Assembly (NCBI RefSeq): GCF_002293435.1
Contig: NZ_DBDF01000228.1
Location: forward strand, 1,747-43,440
Origin: Bacteroides sp. UBA939
Lineage (GTDB): Bacteria > Bacteroidota > Bacteroidia > Bacteroidales > Bacteroidaceae
Length of the DNA: 41,694 nucleotides
Direction of reading: 5' to 3'
Of the stretch, positions 8,536-17,385 are shown one piece after another; the first letter of the stretch is position 1; each line of letters begins with the position of its first letter. Under the pieces are notes generated by a model. That model saw nothing but the letters and a program-made list of their open reading frames with translations, was not told the origin of the DNA and made no database searches. The position numbers and the translations under genes were made by a program.

Positions 8536-10338
8536 ATGAGAGGAATGCGTACGTTATGTCTTTGGCTCTTGCTGTTGCCTGCCGGCGACGCATCTGCCCA
8601 GTTAGTAGAGAAGGTTCTGGACGCCTTTAGTGAAGATACTTTGGGGGCGGTTGTTATCCAAAAGGCGGATACAGATTCGGTATATCTGCTGAAAGTGAAA
8701 GCGGATTTGGCGGCGGCAAGGTTGCATGAAGCTAACCTCAGGATGGAGATAGAGCAGATGAGGCTGAAGTATGATGCGGCGGACTCCGTGAAGCTTGCCA
8801 AACAGCGGCTTCGCATTGATTCATTGCGGAAGATGACTTCGGGTGTTCCCGTAGTGGTGGAAAATGATACACTGTATTACCTGTTTGCCAAGCGTGGCGG
8901 CCATACTCCCCAGCAACGTGCCGAAATGAATGCAACGGCGATTACGGAACTCGGTAAGCGGTTCAACCTCCAACCGGATTCGGTTTATGTAGAAAGCAGT
9001 GATATTGTCACCGACTTGATGTATGGTAATGAAGTTCTTGCTTCTTTTACGGATCAGGATGGTTTGTGGGCGGATTGTTCGCGCGATCAACTGGCAACCG
9101 CCAAACGGAAAGTGATAGTAGAGAAGCTGAAAGTGATGAAAGACAAATATAGCTTGTGGCAGCTTGGCGAACATATTCTCTATTTTATTCTCGTAATTAT
9201 AGGTCAGTATTTGCTGTTCAGGCTCACCACCTGGCTGTTTAATAAGCTGAAAGTCCGTATTCAGCGGTTGAAGGACACTAAACTGAAGCCTGTCTCCATT
9301 CAGGATTATGAACTGCTGGATACGCAGAAGCAAGTGAATCTGCTTGTTTTCTTGACAAACCTGTTGCGCTATATCGTGATGTTGCTGCAACTGGTTCTGA
9401 CGGTTCCATTACTCTTCTCCATATTCCCTCAGACTGAGGAGCTTGCTTACAAGCTGCTTTCGTATATATGGAACCCGATAAAGAGTATTTTCCTGAGCAT
9501 AGTGGACTATGTTCCTAATTTGTTTACCATCTTTGTGATATGGCTTGCTGTGAAGTACCTGGTGAGATTGGTACGTTATCTGGCCAATGAAATACAATCG
9601 GAACGGTTGAAGATAGGTGGTTTCTATGCCGACTGGGCTATGCCGACGTTCCATATTGTACGCTTCCTGCTTTATGCATTTATGATTGCGATGATTTATC
9701 CTTATTTACCGGGTTCCCAGTCGGGTGTTTTTCAGGGAATATCGGTCTTTGTGGGATTGATAGTTTCGTTAGGTTCGAGTACGGTGATCGGAAATATTAT
9801 TGCAGGGTTGGTAATCACCTATATGCGCCCTTTCAAATTGGGCGACCGTATCAAGCTGAATGACACTACGGGAAATGTAATAGAAAAGACTCCGCTGGTA
9901 ACACGCATTCGTACCCCGAAGAATGAGGTAGTAACGATTCCTAATTCCTTCATCATGTCTTCGCATACGGTGAACTTTAGTCAGTCGGCGCGCGATTACG
10001 GGCTGATTGTCCACTCTGAAGTAAGTTTTGGTTATGATATTCCCTGGCGGAAGACACACCAGTTGTTGATAGAAGCTGCGCTGAATACTCCCGGAGTTCT
10101 GGACGATCCTCGTCCGTTTGTGTTAGAAACGTCCTTGCAAGATTATTATCCGGTTTATCAGGTGAATGCTTATATTAAGGATGCCGATCGGTTGGCACAG
10201 ATTTACTCCGACCTTCATCAGAACATTCAGGATCGTTTCAATGAAGAAGGTATCGAGATTATGTCGCCACACTACATCGCTATGCGCAATGGCAGTGAGG
10301 CGGCGGCGCCGAAGGATGATTTGCGCGAGAAGAAGTAA
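8536..10338 (+). CDS. MscS-family mechanosensitive ion channel
   Basis: A 600-residue protein. Residues 1-22 are a signal peptide ending in GDASAQ. Residues about 23-195 form a periplasmic, partly coiled-coil region. Four to five membrane helices lie between about residues 210 and 430. The pore/MscS core follows (VFVGLIVSLGSSTVIGNIIAGLVITYMRPFKLGDRIKLNDTTG) with the cytoplasmic beta domain (VTIPNSFIMSSHTVNFS) and an alpha/beta C-terminal part. It would release osmolytes under hypo-osmotic stress. It is larger than E. coli MscS, like YbdG/MscM-type relatives. ATG at 8536 is used; another Met lies three codons on. Confidence 0.9.
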   Translation: MRGMRTLCLWLLLLPAGDASAQLVEKVLDAFSEDTLGAVVIQKADTDSVYLLKVKADLAAARLHEANLRMEIEQMRLKYDAADSVKLAKQRLRIDSLRKMTSGVPVVVENDTLYYLFAKRGGHTPQQRAEMNATAITELGKRFNLQPDSVYVESSDIVTDLMYGNEVLASFTDQDGLWADCSRDQLATAKRKVIVEKLKVMKDKYSLWQLGEHILYFILVIIGQYLLFRLTTWLFNKLKVRIQRLKDTKLKPVSIQDYELLDTQKQVNLLVFLTNLLRYIVMLLQLVLTVPLLFSIFPQTEELAYKLLSYIWNPIKSIFLSIVDYVPNLFTIFVIWLAVKYLVRLVRYLANEIQSERLKIGGFYADWAMPTFHIVRFLLYAFMIAMIYPYLPGSQSGVFQGISVFVGLIVSLGSSTVIGNIIAGLVITYMRPFKLGDRIKLNDTTGNVIEKTPLVTRIRTPKNEVVTIPNSFIMSSHTVNFSQSARDYGLIVHSEVSFGYDIPWRKTHQLLIEAALNTPGVLDDPRPFVLETSLQDYYPVYQVNAYIKDADRLAQIYSDLHQNIQDRFNEEGIEIMSPHYIAMRNGSEAAAPKDDLREKK

Positions 10339-10366
10339 TCGTTTTGAGCTAATTACTAATTGTTGA

Positions 10367-10392
10367 TTCACTAAGATTTAGTTCTTAGTGAA
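10367..10392. terminator. Perfect hairpin after the MscS gene
   Basis: TTCACTAAGA (10367-10376) and TCTTAGTGAA (10383-10392) form a perfect 10-bp stem with a 6-nt loop, 29 bp after the MscS stop. No clear U-tract follows on either strand, so its termination strength is uncertain; it may be an RNA-stabilising 3' hairpin. Confidence 0.4.
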
Positions 10393-10411
10393 CAAAGAAC
10401 TAATATCTGTT

Positions 10412-10527
10412 TTGCATAAATCTTTTCGTTCGACGTATGTCGAATGATTATGCGATATATGTCGAATAATTATTCGACAGCTGTCGAACGTAAATTCGAC
10501 AACCGTCGAACGAAAAGATTTATGCAA
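10412..10527. repeat. 116-bp palindromic element with seven alternating TTCGAC/GTCGAA hexamers
   Basis: Exact 24-bp inverted repeats bound the element (10412-10435 and 10504-10527; arms contain TTGCATAAATC...TTCGACG). TTCGAC occurs at 10429, 10473 and 10495, and GTCGAA at 10439, 10461, 10483 and 10505. Three copies have the identical dyad form TTCGAC-4 nt-GTCGAA, and 10461-10478 is itself a perfect 18-bp palindrome. It sits between convergent genes. It could be a MITE-like insertion, a REP-like element or a cluster of protein-binding sites. Confidence 0.75.
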
Positions 10528-10630
10528 TCGCAGAGATAGATTTATTATAAATAGCGACTAAATGATAGGCTAAACAGAATCAGCTCCAGATGTACAGACT
10601 AAAACATTTATGAATGATAGAATTCATTTC

Positions 10631-11197
10631 TTATTTGGGTTTTATAAATCCTATTGGGTTACGCGGTTTTTCTGAAAGCCTTTTTTGTGATTGTAGTTCA
10701 GCTAATGTTCGATTAATTAACTCCAATTGCATTCGGGTATCATCGTTGATATCGTTGTAGTCTGCAAATACTTCCTCGATATACTCTTTGAGTTCCTTCA
10801 CTTCTTTCTCTATGTTACCTATTCGGTCAGGAGAATTGACTATCATTTGGCGCATGGCAACGAAGGCCCGTACTACCAATACGCTGGTTTGTATTGCAAT
10901 ATCGCTTCTAAGGATACTTGATAGCATCACTACCCCATGTTCTGTAAATGCTAATGGAAGAGCCCATTTTGGTCTTTTGCTTCGGGATGTCATCACAAAT
11001 TGTGATGAGATACCCTCCCATTCATCATTTGATAACTGAAACATGAAGTCTTCCGGAAAGCGATCTATATTACGTTTGACGGATTGGTTAAGGACACGTG
11101 TTTCTACTTGGTATAAAATAGCCAAGTCAAAGTCAAGCATAACCCTTTGGCTACGTATCTCGTATATCTTACTTTGGATAAATTGTAATTGTTCCAT
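10631..11197 (-). CDS. ORF6N domain protein
   Basis: A 188-residue protein. The N-terminal 120 residues match the ORF6N DNA-binding domain common in phages and Bacteroides accessory regions (KIYEIRSQRVMLDFDLAILY, VKRNIDRFPEDFMFQLS, WALPLAFTEHGVVMLSSILRS, VVRAFVAMRQ). The C-terminal part is a coiled coil (IGNIEKEVKELKEYIEEVF) with a basic tail. The domain is usually found in phage antirepressor-like or mobile-element proteins; the target is unknown. It opens the AT-rich island that runs to the tRNA gene. Confidence 0.85.
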   Translation of the reverse strand: MEQLQFIQSKIYEIRSQRVMLDFDLAILYQVETRVLNQSVKRNIDRFPEDFMFQLSNDEWEGISSQFVMTSRSKRPKWALPLAFTEHGVVMLSSILRSDIAIQTSVLVVRAFVAMRQMIVNSPDRIGNIEKEVKELKEYIEEVFADYNDINDDTRMQLELINRTLAELQSQKRLSEKPRNPIGFIKPK

Positions 11198-11297
11198 TTT
11201 TAAATACTATTTCAGTTCGGAGGATTTCCTCAACTACGGTTGATGAGGATTTCCAACCTTGGTAGGGAAGAGTCTCATTTGACTTTTTGAGCTGTAA

Positions 11298-12152
11298 TCA
11301 TGAATAAGATAGTTCATATTCTCCATTAAGGTTGATTTTGAAAACAGCAGTTTGTTTCTTTCCACTGTAAAAGGTTACTGTATAGTAGGCATACACAAAG
11401 TTCCCATTCTTCCCAATCTTTATAAATTCTATTTGTGGCTGATTGGTAGAATCATTATCTTTAATAATATCCCTAATTTTTATAGACCAAGAAATCTCGT
11501 TGAAAAAATTACTTTTATTTATTGAATAATTGTCGACAAGTATGAAATTGTACATATCCAGTGGTAAGTAATCTCCTATTGGTTTTACTATTGCATTATT
11601 AATTGTTTCAATTACTTCCAAATTGGAATTTATGATGTTGATGTTTATTGTAGTATAGTTGTTTTTTTTATTTGTAATTTCAAGAATCGTATTGTCGAAC
11701 CATTGGCAATGGTTGTAGAATATTTCATTTTGATAAGAATTAGCAGGAGAGGTTCTTGCTTTTAATGGTTTAAACTCCTTATTGTAAGTTTGCAAGTGAA
11801 ACACGTAACCGCCGACTCTATCTGATTCTACAATGAACTGTATAACATATCCTTCGTTTAAGAAAAAAACATCTTGTGGTCTAAATTGGACTAATTCTTT
11901 TTCACCATAGCCTAAATCAATTTCAATATTTGAGATTCTTTCTATTTCGAATTCCCTTTGTGTATTTGTTGCCAAATTTGTTACTTGCACGCGAATATGT
12001 CTGTCACTTTTATAACTTGAGGTAATTATTATATTTTCTATATCATTTGAAGCAGAGCAATATTGCATTGTGAGTATTTCTCCGTTATCTTCTTCACTGT
12101 TGCAGCTAATGAAAAACAATACGAAGATGAGTAATAAATAGTTCTTTTTCAT
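11298..12152 (-). CDS. Putative lipoprotein of unknown function
   Basis: A 284-residue protein with a lipoprotein signal peptide (KKNYLLLIFVLFFISC, lipid on Cys17) followed by an acidic NSEEDNGE stretch. The rest is predicted beta-rich with many Asn and Ile codons and no recognised domain. It is strongly AT-rich like its neighbours. It might be a surface or secreted accessory protein of the island. Confidence 0.65.
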   Translation of the reverse strand: MKKNYLLLIFVLFFISCNSEEDNGEILTMQYCSASNDIENIIITSSYKSDRHIRVQVTNLATNTQREFEIERISNIEIDLGYGEKELVQFRPQDVFFLNEGYVIQFIVESDRVGGYVFHLQTYNKEFKPLKARTSPANSYQNEIFYNHCQWFDNTILEITNKKNNYTTININIINSNLEVIETINNAIVKPIGDYLPLDMYNFILVDNYSINKSNFFNEISWSIKIRDIIKDNDSTNQPQIEFIKIGKNGNFVYAYYTVTFYSGKKQTAVFKINLNGEYELSYS

Positions 12153-12234
12153 AATTGTATATTTTTTATGATTATAAAATTGAATAAAAGAGGGCTTATT
12201 AGTTCAACTGTGATTAATAAACTCCATTGTTAAT

Positions 12235-13293
12235 TTATTTAGTTTCGTACATGTCTATGGCCTTGAAATATTCCTCTGTAAAATTATAGAGCTCATCAAG
12301 TGATAGTATCGGATGCTTGACATCTTTCTTGTTTTCATCAATAGTCGCTACGTATTTCTGAGCTGTATTGAAGTACATGCGGCAAATAGCTTTCCTATTG
12401 TTGTCATCAAGTAATATTGAGAAGTATGTCTGCGCATCACGATAAACAATACGAGTAACATCGACTTTGGATCGGCAGATAGCTCTTATGATCCTAAAAG
12501 CCTCTAGTTCTTCCTCTGTTGTTACAATCTTTGAATCTTCTACTGGAGTAGTCGGTTCTTCAACTTTTATTTCTTCTTTTTCTTCAACTTTTAATGCTCC
12601 TTTTAGGCGCTCACTGATAATATCATTTATATATGAACTGATAGACTTTTTAACTAGTGGAGTAAATTGGTCTATTACATTTTGATACATAGTCCCATCA
12701 TATACTTGTTTTGCAAGAAGTTTCACAAGCTCAGTACTTGGGTTGCTGAATTCACGTTGGATTATATTCTTCAACTCGCCCATATATTTTAATTCGCTTG
12801 CTGAAGTAAGAATGTTGTTTATATCAAAGTAGGACTTGTGGAATTTTTTTAATTCTTCCATTTGATTGTCTTTCATATCGGTAATATCGATTTCCAAAAA
12901 TGGTTTTTCGTCCATACGGTTTGCTTCTTTAAGGTCCGTATAGAACTTATAGATAATCCCATTAGTCAGCAGGCCAAATTTGGCTTTTGATACGTGAAAA
13001 TAGCGAATAAGTTGGTTGTCATGTAAGTTCAAATCCTGTTTCCAGTGCTTACACTCAATTAGAAGAATTGGTTCGTCATTTTTCATGATGGCATAATCAA
13101 TTTTCTCACCCTTTTTAATGCCAATATCGCAGATCATCTCTGGAATGACCTCCAACGGGTTAAATACATCATAACCTAAAGAGTTGATAAACGGCATGAT
13201 AAAAGCATTTTTTGTTGCTTCTTCTGTGTGGATGTTTTCTTTTAGTTTGCCGATTCTATCAGCAAGTTGCTTAATTGCATCTTTAAAATCCAT
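12235..13293 (-). CDS. Orphan type I restriction-like (HsdR N-terminal) nuclease-domain protein
   Basis: A 352-residue protein. Residues about 25-115 resemble the HsdR N-terminal PD-(D/E)XK domain: Glu/Asn in EEATKNAFIMPFINSLGYDVFNP, Asp in KIDYAIM and the ELK-like IECKHW with the catalytic Glu and Lys. The middle is helical (residues 130-235) with an acidic EEKEEIKVEEP linker. The C-terminal about 90 residues form a second small domain (AFRIIRAICR, YFSILLDDNNRKAICRMYFN). No methylase, specificity or helicase subunit lies nearby, so it is not a complete restriction system. It could act alone in phage defence or be a phage-borne nuclease. Confidence 0.7.
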   Translation of the reverse strand: MDFKDAIKQLADRIGKLKENIHTEEATKNAFIMPFINSLGYDVFNPLEVIPEMICDIGIKKGEKIDYAIMKNDEPILLIECKHWKQDLNLHDNQLIRYFHVSKAKFGLLTNGIIYKFYTDLKEANRMDEKPFLEIDITDMKDNQMEELKKFHKSYFDINNILTSASELKYMGELKNIIQREFSNPSTELVKLLAKQVYDGTMYQNVIDQFTPLVKKSISSYINDIISERLKGALKVEEKEEIKVEEPTTPVEDSKIVTTEEELEAFRIIRAICRSKVDVTRIVYRDAQTYFSILLDDNNRKAICRMYFNTAQKYVATIDENKKDVKHPILSLDELYNFTEEYFKAIDMYETK

Positions 13294-13380
13294 GATAATA
13301 GCGTTTTTAGTTTATAATAAAAAATGTCATAAATGTTTTTATTTAGAATACATACATATCATAACCCGATAGATGCCATA

Positions 13381-13623
13381 ATATATTTTCGCAGGTATCA
13401 AGAACGTAGGTCTTACCCATCCAATGAAAGTTCTTTCATTAATCTTCTTTATTCACACTCTTGATCCGTTAGTTTACTCGGGTGTCATGCTGTTACTTGT
13501 TACAGAAATGACAAAGTCTATTCCCTTAATTGATAAGATAATCTGTTCACGGGCGTTATATTTGACCGAGACTATGAAATCATTGGGTGTGCTTCCTTGA
13601 CCTGAGATGGGAAGTAGTGGCAT
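13381..13623 (-). pseudogene. Decayed S24 (LexA/CI-like) repressor C-terminal domain
   Basis: The minus strand encodes PLLPISGQGSTPNDFIVSVK and KGIDFVISVTSNSMTPE, matching the S24 peptidase domain of Bacteroides HTH/S24 regulators, with SNSM holding the catalytic Ser. TAA (13476-13474) and TGA (13455-13453) interrupt the frame where PEYPNGS...LIKK is expected. After KKINERTFIGW a frameshift is needed to continue as GKTYVLDTCENI (ending near 13381). So the domain is broken by two stops and one frameshift. The HTH frame just upstream may be the front half of the same gene. Confidence 0.65.
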
Positions 13624-13680
13624 GTATCAATCCGTTTGCTATTTCTGTATTGAAATCAAAAATTGAGGTAGGTATATTTT

Positions 13681-13866
13681 TTATGAGATATCGTGATAAT
13701 ATCTCTTGATAATAATATTGGCTTTGAATTTTTGCATTACTTTTTTTGATATTTTTCTCTTGCTTGTTTCTAATCCAGATAGATAAGATTGATCAATATC
13801 TATTTTATCCGCGAATTCTTTTCGAATAAGGCTTAGATACTTGCTTAATTTCTTAATGATTATCAT
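13681..13866 (-). CDS. Small helix-turn-helix protein, perhaps the front half of the decayed repressor
   Basis: A 61-residue frame from the ATG at 13866; an upstream in-frame ATG at 13929 would add 21 residues of unlikely Ile-rich sequence. It contains an XRE-like segment (LIRKEFADKIDIDQSYLSGLETSKRKISKK) resembling helices 2-4 of the fold, with the first helix poorly matched. It ends 58 bp before the S24 remnant on the same strand. Both may derive from one HTH/S24 repressor that has decayed. Confidence 0.5.
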   Translation of the reverse strand: MIIIKKLSKYLSLIRKEFADKIDIDQSYLSGLETSKRKISKKVMQKFKANIIIKRYYHDIS

Positions 13867-13929
13867 TGTTATATATCTAATTATGATGATATTGCAAAGG
13901 TATTTATATTTTGTATCATATAAACGCAC

Positions 13930-14237
13930 AAATATACAAGATTTGTGCGAGAAAATAAAATTTTTGATATAACTAAAATGGGTTAGATGTGAAAAAGTTC
14001 AATTTAAAAAATATAATGAAAGACGGATCTATCCTATTTCTAAATATTGTTGGTCTATCCGTTTTAGAGTTGCGAAGATAGAAGAGGGTTTTACTTTGAT
14101 GAAATATTGAGCTATTTCAGTGTTGAGACATACACTGATTATCAGTAGCTTATGATAATAGGTGTAATATTTTGGTGTAACAAATACTATTTTTAAAGAA
14201 TTAAGGTGTTGGTTTACTGTGTCTAGAAATGATACAT
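13930..14237. other. AT-rich non-coding stretch between the HTH frame and the tRNA
   Basis: No coding frame, promoter or known motif was recognised. Only short palindromes such as CTGATTATCAG and a weak ACGGAT/ATCCGT pair are visible. It probably is island debris. Confidence 0.4.
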
Positions 14238-14273
14238 AAAAAAGAAAAGCCGCTAATCTCTTGATTAACAGCT
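14238..14273 (-). terminator. Terminator of tRNA-Ala
   Basis: On the minus strand AGCTGTTAATC pairs over 11 positions (two G-U) with GATTAGCGGCT across a 4-nt loop (14259-14262), followed by TTTTCTTTTTT. It begins 8 bp after the tRNA 3' end. Confidence 0.85.
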
Positions 14274-14280
14274 TTCTCAG

Positions 14281-14354
14281 TGGAGCGTATCGGACTCGAA
14301 CCGATCACCTCGACACTGCCAGTGTCGCGCTCTAGCCAGATGAGCTAACGCCCC
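14281..14354 (-). tRNA. tRNA-Ala (anticodon GGC)
   Basis: A 74-nt cloverleaf. The acceptor stem is GGGGCGT with ACGCTCC, including the G3-U70 pair that identifies alanine tRNAs. The D arm contains TTAGCTCATCTGGCTAGAGC, the anticodon stem is CGACA/TGTCG with loop CTGGCAG, and the T arm holds GGTTCGAGTCC. The discriminator is A and CCA is not encoded. A terminator follows directly. The gene borders the AT-rich island, but no duplicated 3' end was found that would mark an attachment site. Confidence 0.93.
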
Positions 14355-14464
14355 GTTGCTTTTTTCGCTAACGTTTGCAGGTTTTCTCTTTTTTTGGTGG
14401 CGCAAATATAATGCATTATTCTGAAATAATTGCTATGTTTGCGAAACAAAATGAAAAAAAGAGT

Positions 14465-14770
14465 ATGCTGATATATAATACAACTTATAATGTAGAAGAA
14501 GGGCAGGAAGATAATTTCCTGATTTGGATAAAAGAATATTATCTGCCTGAGGTGGAGAAACATGGGGCGTTACGTTTCCCGCGCATAACCCGTATTCTTA
14601 GTCATCGCGAAGCGGGAAGTTCCTCTTACTCACTTCAGTTTGAAGTCGAAAACTCCGCGCTCTTACACCGTTGGCATCTGGAGAAAGGCATAAAGCTGAA
14701 TGAAGAATTGATTAAAGTTTTCAAAGATAAAGTAGTCGGATTCCCTACGCTAATGGAGGTAATACAGTGA
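14465..14770 (+). CDS. DUF4286 family protein
   Basis: A 101-residue protein starting at the ATG at 14465 (MLIYNTTYNVEEG), the usual family start; the longer frame runs back towards the tRNA. It is a small ferredoxin-like-fold protein of the DUF4286 family, predicted cytosolic (FLIWIKEYYLPEVEKHG, LQFEVENSALLHRW). Function unknown. Its stop overlaps the GTG start of ruvC, so the two are translationally coupled. Confidence 0.85.
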   Translation: MLIYNTTYNVEEGQEDNFLIWIKEYYLPEVEKHGALRFPRITRILSHREAGSSSYSLQFEVENSALLHRWHLEKGIKLNEELIKVFKDKVVGFPTLMEVIQ

Positions 14771-15336
14771 TACAACCGGTTAAGGAAAAAATAATTCTGG
14801 GCATCGACCCCGGTACTACCATTATGGGCTACGGGGTTCTGCGTGTACAGGGTACAAAGCCCGATATGATAGCAATGGGCATAATCGACCTTCGTAAATT
14901 CGGTGACCACTACCTTAAACTGCGTCATATACACGAGAGAGTGTTGGGTATCATCGAAAGCTATTTGCCTGATGAACTTGCTATCGAAGCGCCTTTTTTT
15001 GGAAAGAATGTACAATCTATGCTGAAACTGGGGCGGGCGCAAGGTGTCGCAATGGCTGTTGCCCTCAGCAGAGATATACCTATTACTGAGTATGCTCCCT
15101 TGAAAATTAAAATGGCTATCACCGGAAACGGGCAGGCTTCCAAAGAACAGGTGGCGGATATGTTGCAACGCATGCTCCACTTCGCCAAGGATGATATGCC
15201 TACTTTCATGGATGCTACGGACGGACTTGCCGCGGCATACTGTCATTTCCTGCAGATGGGGCGTCCTGCGGTAGAAAAAGGATATAACGGATGGAAAGAT
15301 TATATTGCTAAAAATCCGGGTAAGATTAAAAAGTAA
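14767..15336 (+). CDS. ruvC: Crossover junction endodeoxyribonuclease RuvC
   Basis: A 189-residue Holliday-junction resolvase with the four catalytic acids of the family visible: Asp14 (ILGIDPGT), Glu74 (LAIEAPFFGKN), Asp149 and Asp152 (FMDATDGLAAAYCH). The spacing agrees with E. coli RuvC (7, 66, 138, 141). The start is GTG at 14767 in a 4-base GTGA overlap with the DUF4286 stop. It resolves recombination intermediates with RuvAB in the cytoplasm. Confidence 0.96.
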   Translation: MIQPVKEKIILGIDPGTTIMGYGVLRVQGTKPDMIAMGIIDLRKFGDHYLKLRHIHERVLGIIESYLPDELAIEAPFFGKNVQSMLKLGRAQGVAMAVALSRDIPITEYAPLKIKMAITGNGQASKEQVADMLQRMLHFAKDDMPTFMDATDGLAAAYCHFLQMGRPAVEKGYNGWKDYIAKNPGKIKK

Positions 15337-15375
15337 ACCGGATACAGGTATTTACTAAAATTGAATATTAATCAA

Positions 15376-17385
15376 ATGAATACTACCATGAAACTGAATG
15401 AACTTGCCTTGATAGGAGTTGCTGCGGCAACAATTACCGGTTGTACTCCGGTGAAGACGGAGTATGCGTCTTATGAATTGTATCCCGTTCGTTCGAGTAG
15501 TTTAGCAGAGATGGAGTACACTCCCGAAGCTACGAACTTTACATTATGGGCGCCAACCGCCGATGAAGTGCGTTTGATGTTATTCGATTCGGGCGACGGA
15601 GGGCATGCTTATAAGACCATTTCGATGGTGAGCGACAAAGAAGGAACCTGGACGGCAAAAGAAGAAGATGACCTGATGGGCAAGTTCTATACATTCAATG
15701 TAAAAATCGATGATAAATGGCTGGGAGATACTCCGGGCATCAATGCCAAGGCAGTAGGCGTAAATGGAAAACGCGCCGCGGTTATTGATATGGAGGAGAC
15801 TAATCCTGAAGGTTGGGCGGCGGACAAACGTCCGGTATTGGCTTCTCCGGTTGATGCGGTTATTTATGAAATGCATCATCGTGATTTCTCTATCGACCCT
15901 TCATCAGGGATTCAGCATAAAGGTAAATTCCTGGCATTGACGGAAGAAGGTACGCTTAGTCCGGGAAAATTGGCAACCGGTATAGACCATTTGAAGGAAC
16001 TGGGCATAACGCACGTGCATATTTTGCCTTCCTACGACTATGCTTCGGTAGACGAAACCAGGCTGGATGAAAACAAATACAATTGGGGATATGACCCGCA
16101 GAATTATAATGTACCCGACGGATCCTATTCTACCGACCCTTATAATCCTTCCGTTCGTATCAAGGAGTTCAAGCAAATGGTACAGGCTTTGCATAAAGCA
16201 GGTATTGGTGTTGTGCTGGATGTGGTTTACAATCATACTTTTAACACGACAGGCAGTAACTTTGAGCGTACTGTGCCGGGATACTTCTATCGCCAGATGC
16301 CGGATGGCGGTTTCGCCGATGCTTCGGCTTGTGGCAATGAAACGGCAAGTAACCGCCCCATGATGCGTAAGTACATGATAGAATCCGTGCTGTACTGGGT
16401 TAACGAATACCATCTGGATGGTTTCCGTTTTGACCTGATGGGTATTCATGATATTGCGACGATGAATGAGATACGTAAGGTAGTTACGGCCGTAGACCCA
16501 AGTATTATTATTTATGGAGAAGGTTGGGCTGCCAAGGCTCCTCAGATGCCGGAAGACTCGTTGGCTATGAAGGCGAATATTTACCGGATGCCGGGTATTG
16601 CCGCATTCTCCGACGAAATGCGTGACGGTTTGCGTGGCCCATTCAATGACAACCATCAGGGAGCTTTCCTTGCAGGGATTCCCGGTGGAGAAGAAAGTAT
16701 TAAGTTCGGAATAGTAGGAGCTATCAAGCACTCTCAGGTAGATAATGATTCGGTGAATTACAGTAAGGCATCTTGGGCTGAACAGCCGACACAAATGATT
16801 AGTTACGTTTCCTGTCACGACGACATGTGCCTGGTGGACAGGCTGAAGGCAAGCGTTCCGGGTATTACGCCACAGGAGTTGGGTAAACTGGATAAATTGG
16901 CTCAAACGGTTGTGTTTACTTCGCAAGGCGTACCGTTCATTTATGCCGGTGAGGAAGTTATGCGTGATAAGCAAGGTGTTCATAACAGTTTCGAAAGTCC
17001 GGATTCTATCAATGCCATTGATTGGAAACGTAAGGCAGAACATGCAGATGTATTTGCGTATTATAAGGGTTTGATACAGTTACGTAAGAATCATCCTGCA
17101 TTCCGTATGGGCGATGCGGATATGGTACGCAAGCAGTTGGAATTCCTTCCGGTTGAAGGAAAGAATCTGATAGCTTACCGGTTGAAGGAACATGCTAACG
17201 GAGATGCCTGGGAAGATATTATTGTTGCATTGAACTCCCGTAAAGAACCGGCTAAATTGGCAGTTCCCGAAAGTAAGTACACAGTGGTTTGTAAAGACGG
17301 TCTTATCAGTGAAAAAGGTTTAGGCACATTGCAGGGGTCGGAGGTCATAGTTCCTGCACAATCTGCCCTGATCATTTACAAATGA
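15376..17385 (+). CDS. pulA: Type I pullulanase (GH13 lipoprotein)
   Basis: A 669-residue enzyme from the ATG at 15376; other possible starts are TTG 15361 and ATG 15388. A lipoprotein signal (LALIGVAAATITGC) is followed by a CBM48-like domain (NFTLWAPTADEVRLMLF) and a GH13 catalytic barrel. It has the pullulanase signature YNWGYDP, then DVVYNHT, nucleophile Asp in GFRFDLMG (about residue 353), acid/base Glu in IIYGEGW (about 382) and Asp in SCHDD (about 482). A C-terminal beta domain follows. It cuts alpha-1,6 bonds in pullulan, starch or glycogen, probably on the outer membrane or in the periplasm. Confidence 0.92.
   Translation: MNTTMKLNELALIGVAAATITGCTPVKTEYASYELYPVRSSSLAEMEYTPEATNFTLWAPTADEVRLMLFDSGDGGHAYKTISMVSDKEGTWTAKEEDDLMGKFYTFNVKIDDKWLGDTPGINAKAVGVNGKRAAVIDMEETNPEGWAADKRPVLASPVDAVIYEMHHRDFSIDPSSGIQHKGKFLALTEEGTLSPGKLATGIDHLKELGITHVHILPSYDYASVDETRLDENKYNWGYDPQNYNVPDGSYSTDPYNPSVRIKEFKQMVQALHKAGIGVVLDVVYNHTFNTTGSNFERTVPGYFYRQMPDGGFADASACGNETASNRPMMRKYMIESVLYWVNEYHLDGFRFDLMGIHDIATMNEIRKVVTAVDPSIIIYGEGWAAKAPQMPEDSLAMKANIYRMPGIAAFSDEMRDGLRGPFNDNHQGAFLAGIPGGEESIKFGIVGAIKHSQVDNDSVNYSKASWAEQPTQMISYVSCHDDMCLVDRLKASVPGITPQELGKLDKLAQTVVFTSQGVPFIYAGEEVMRDKQGVHNSFESPDSINAIDWKRKAEHADVFAYYKGLIQLRKNHPAFRMGDADMVRKQLEFLPVEGKNLIAYRLKEHANGDAWEDIIVALNSRKEPAKLAVPESKYTVVCKDGLISEKGLGTLQGSEVIVPAQSALIIYK

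Noticed and set aside
12235..13293. Complete type I restriction-modification system
   Set aside because: No HsdM, HsdS or helicase part is present in the window.
14281..14354. tRNA-Ala as a proven attachment site of the island
   Set aside because: No second copy of the tRNA 3' end was found in the window and no integrase gene is present.
15904..17043. Long antisense frame (379 codons) opposite the pullulanase gene
   Set aside because: It is a shadow of a gene with clear GH13 motifs; its translation shows no domain pattern and odd composition.
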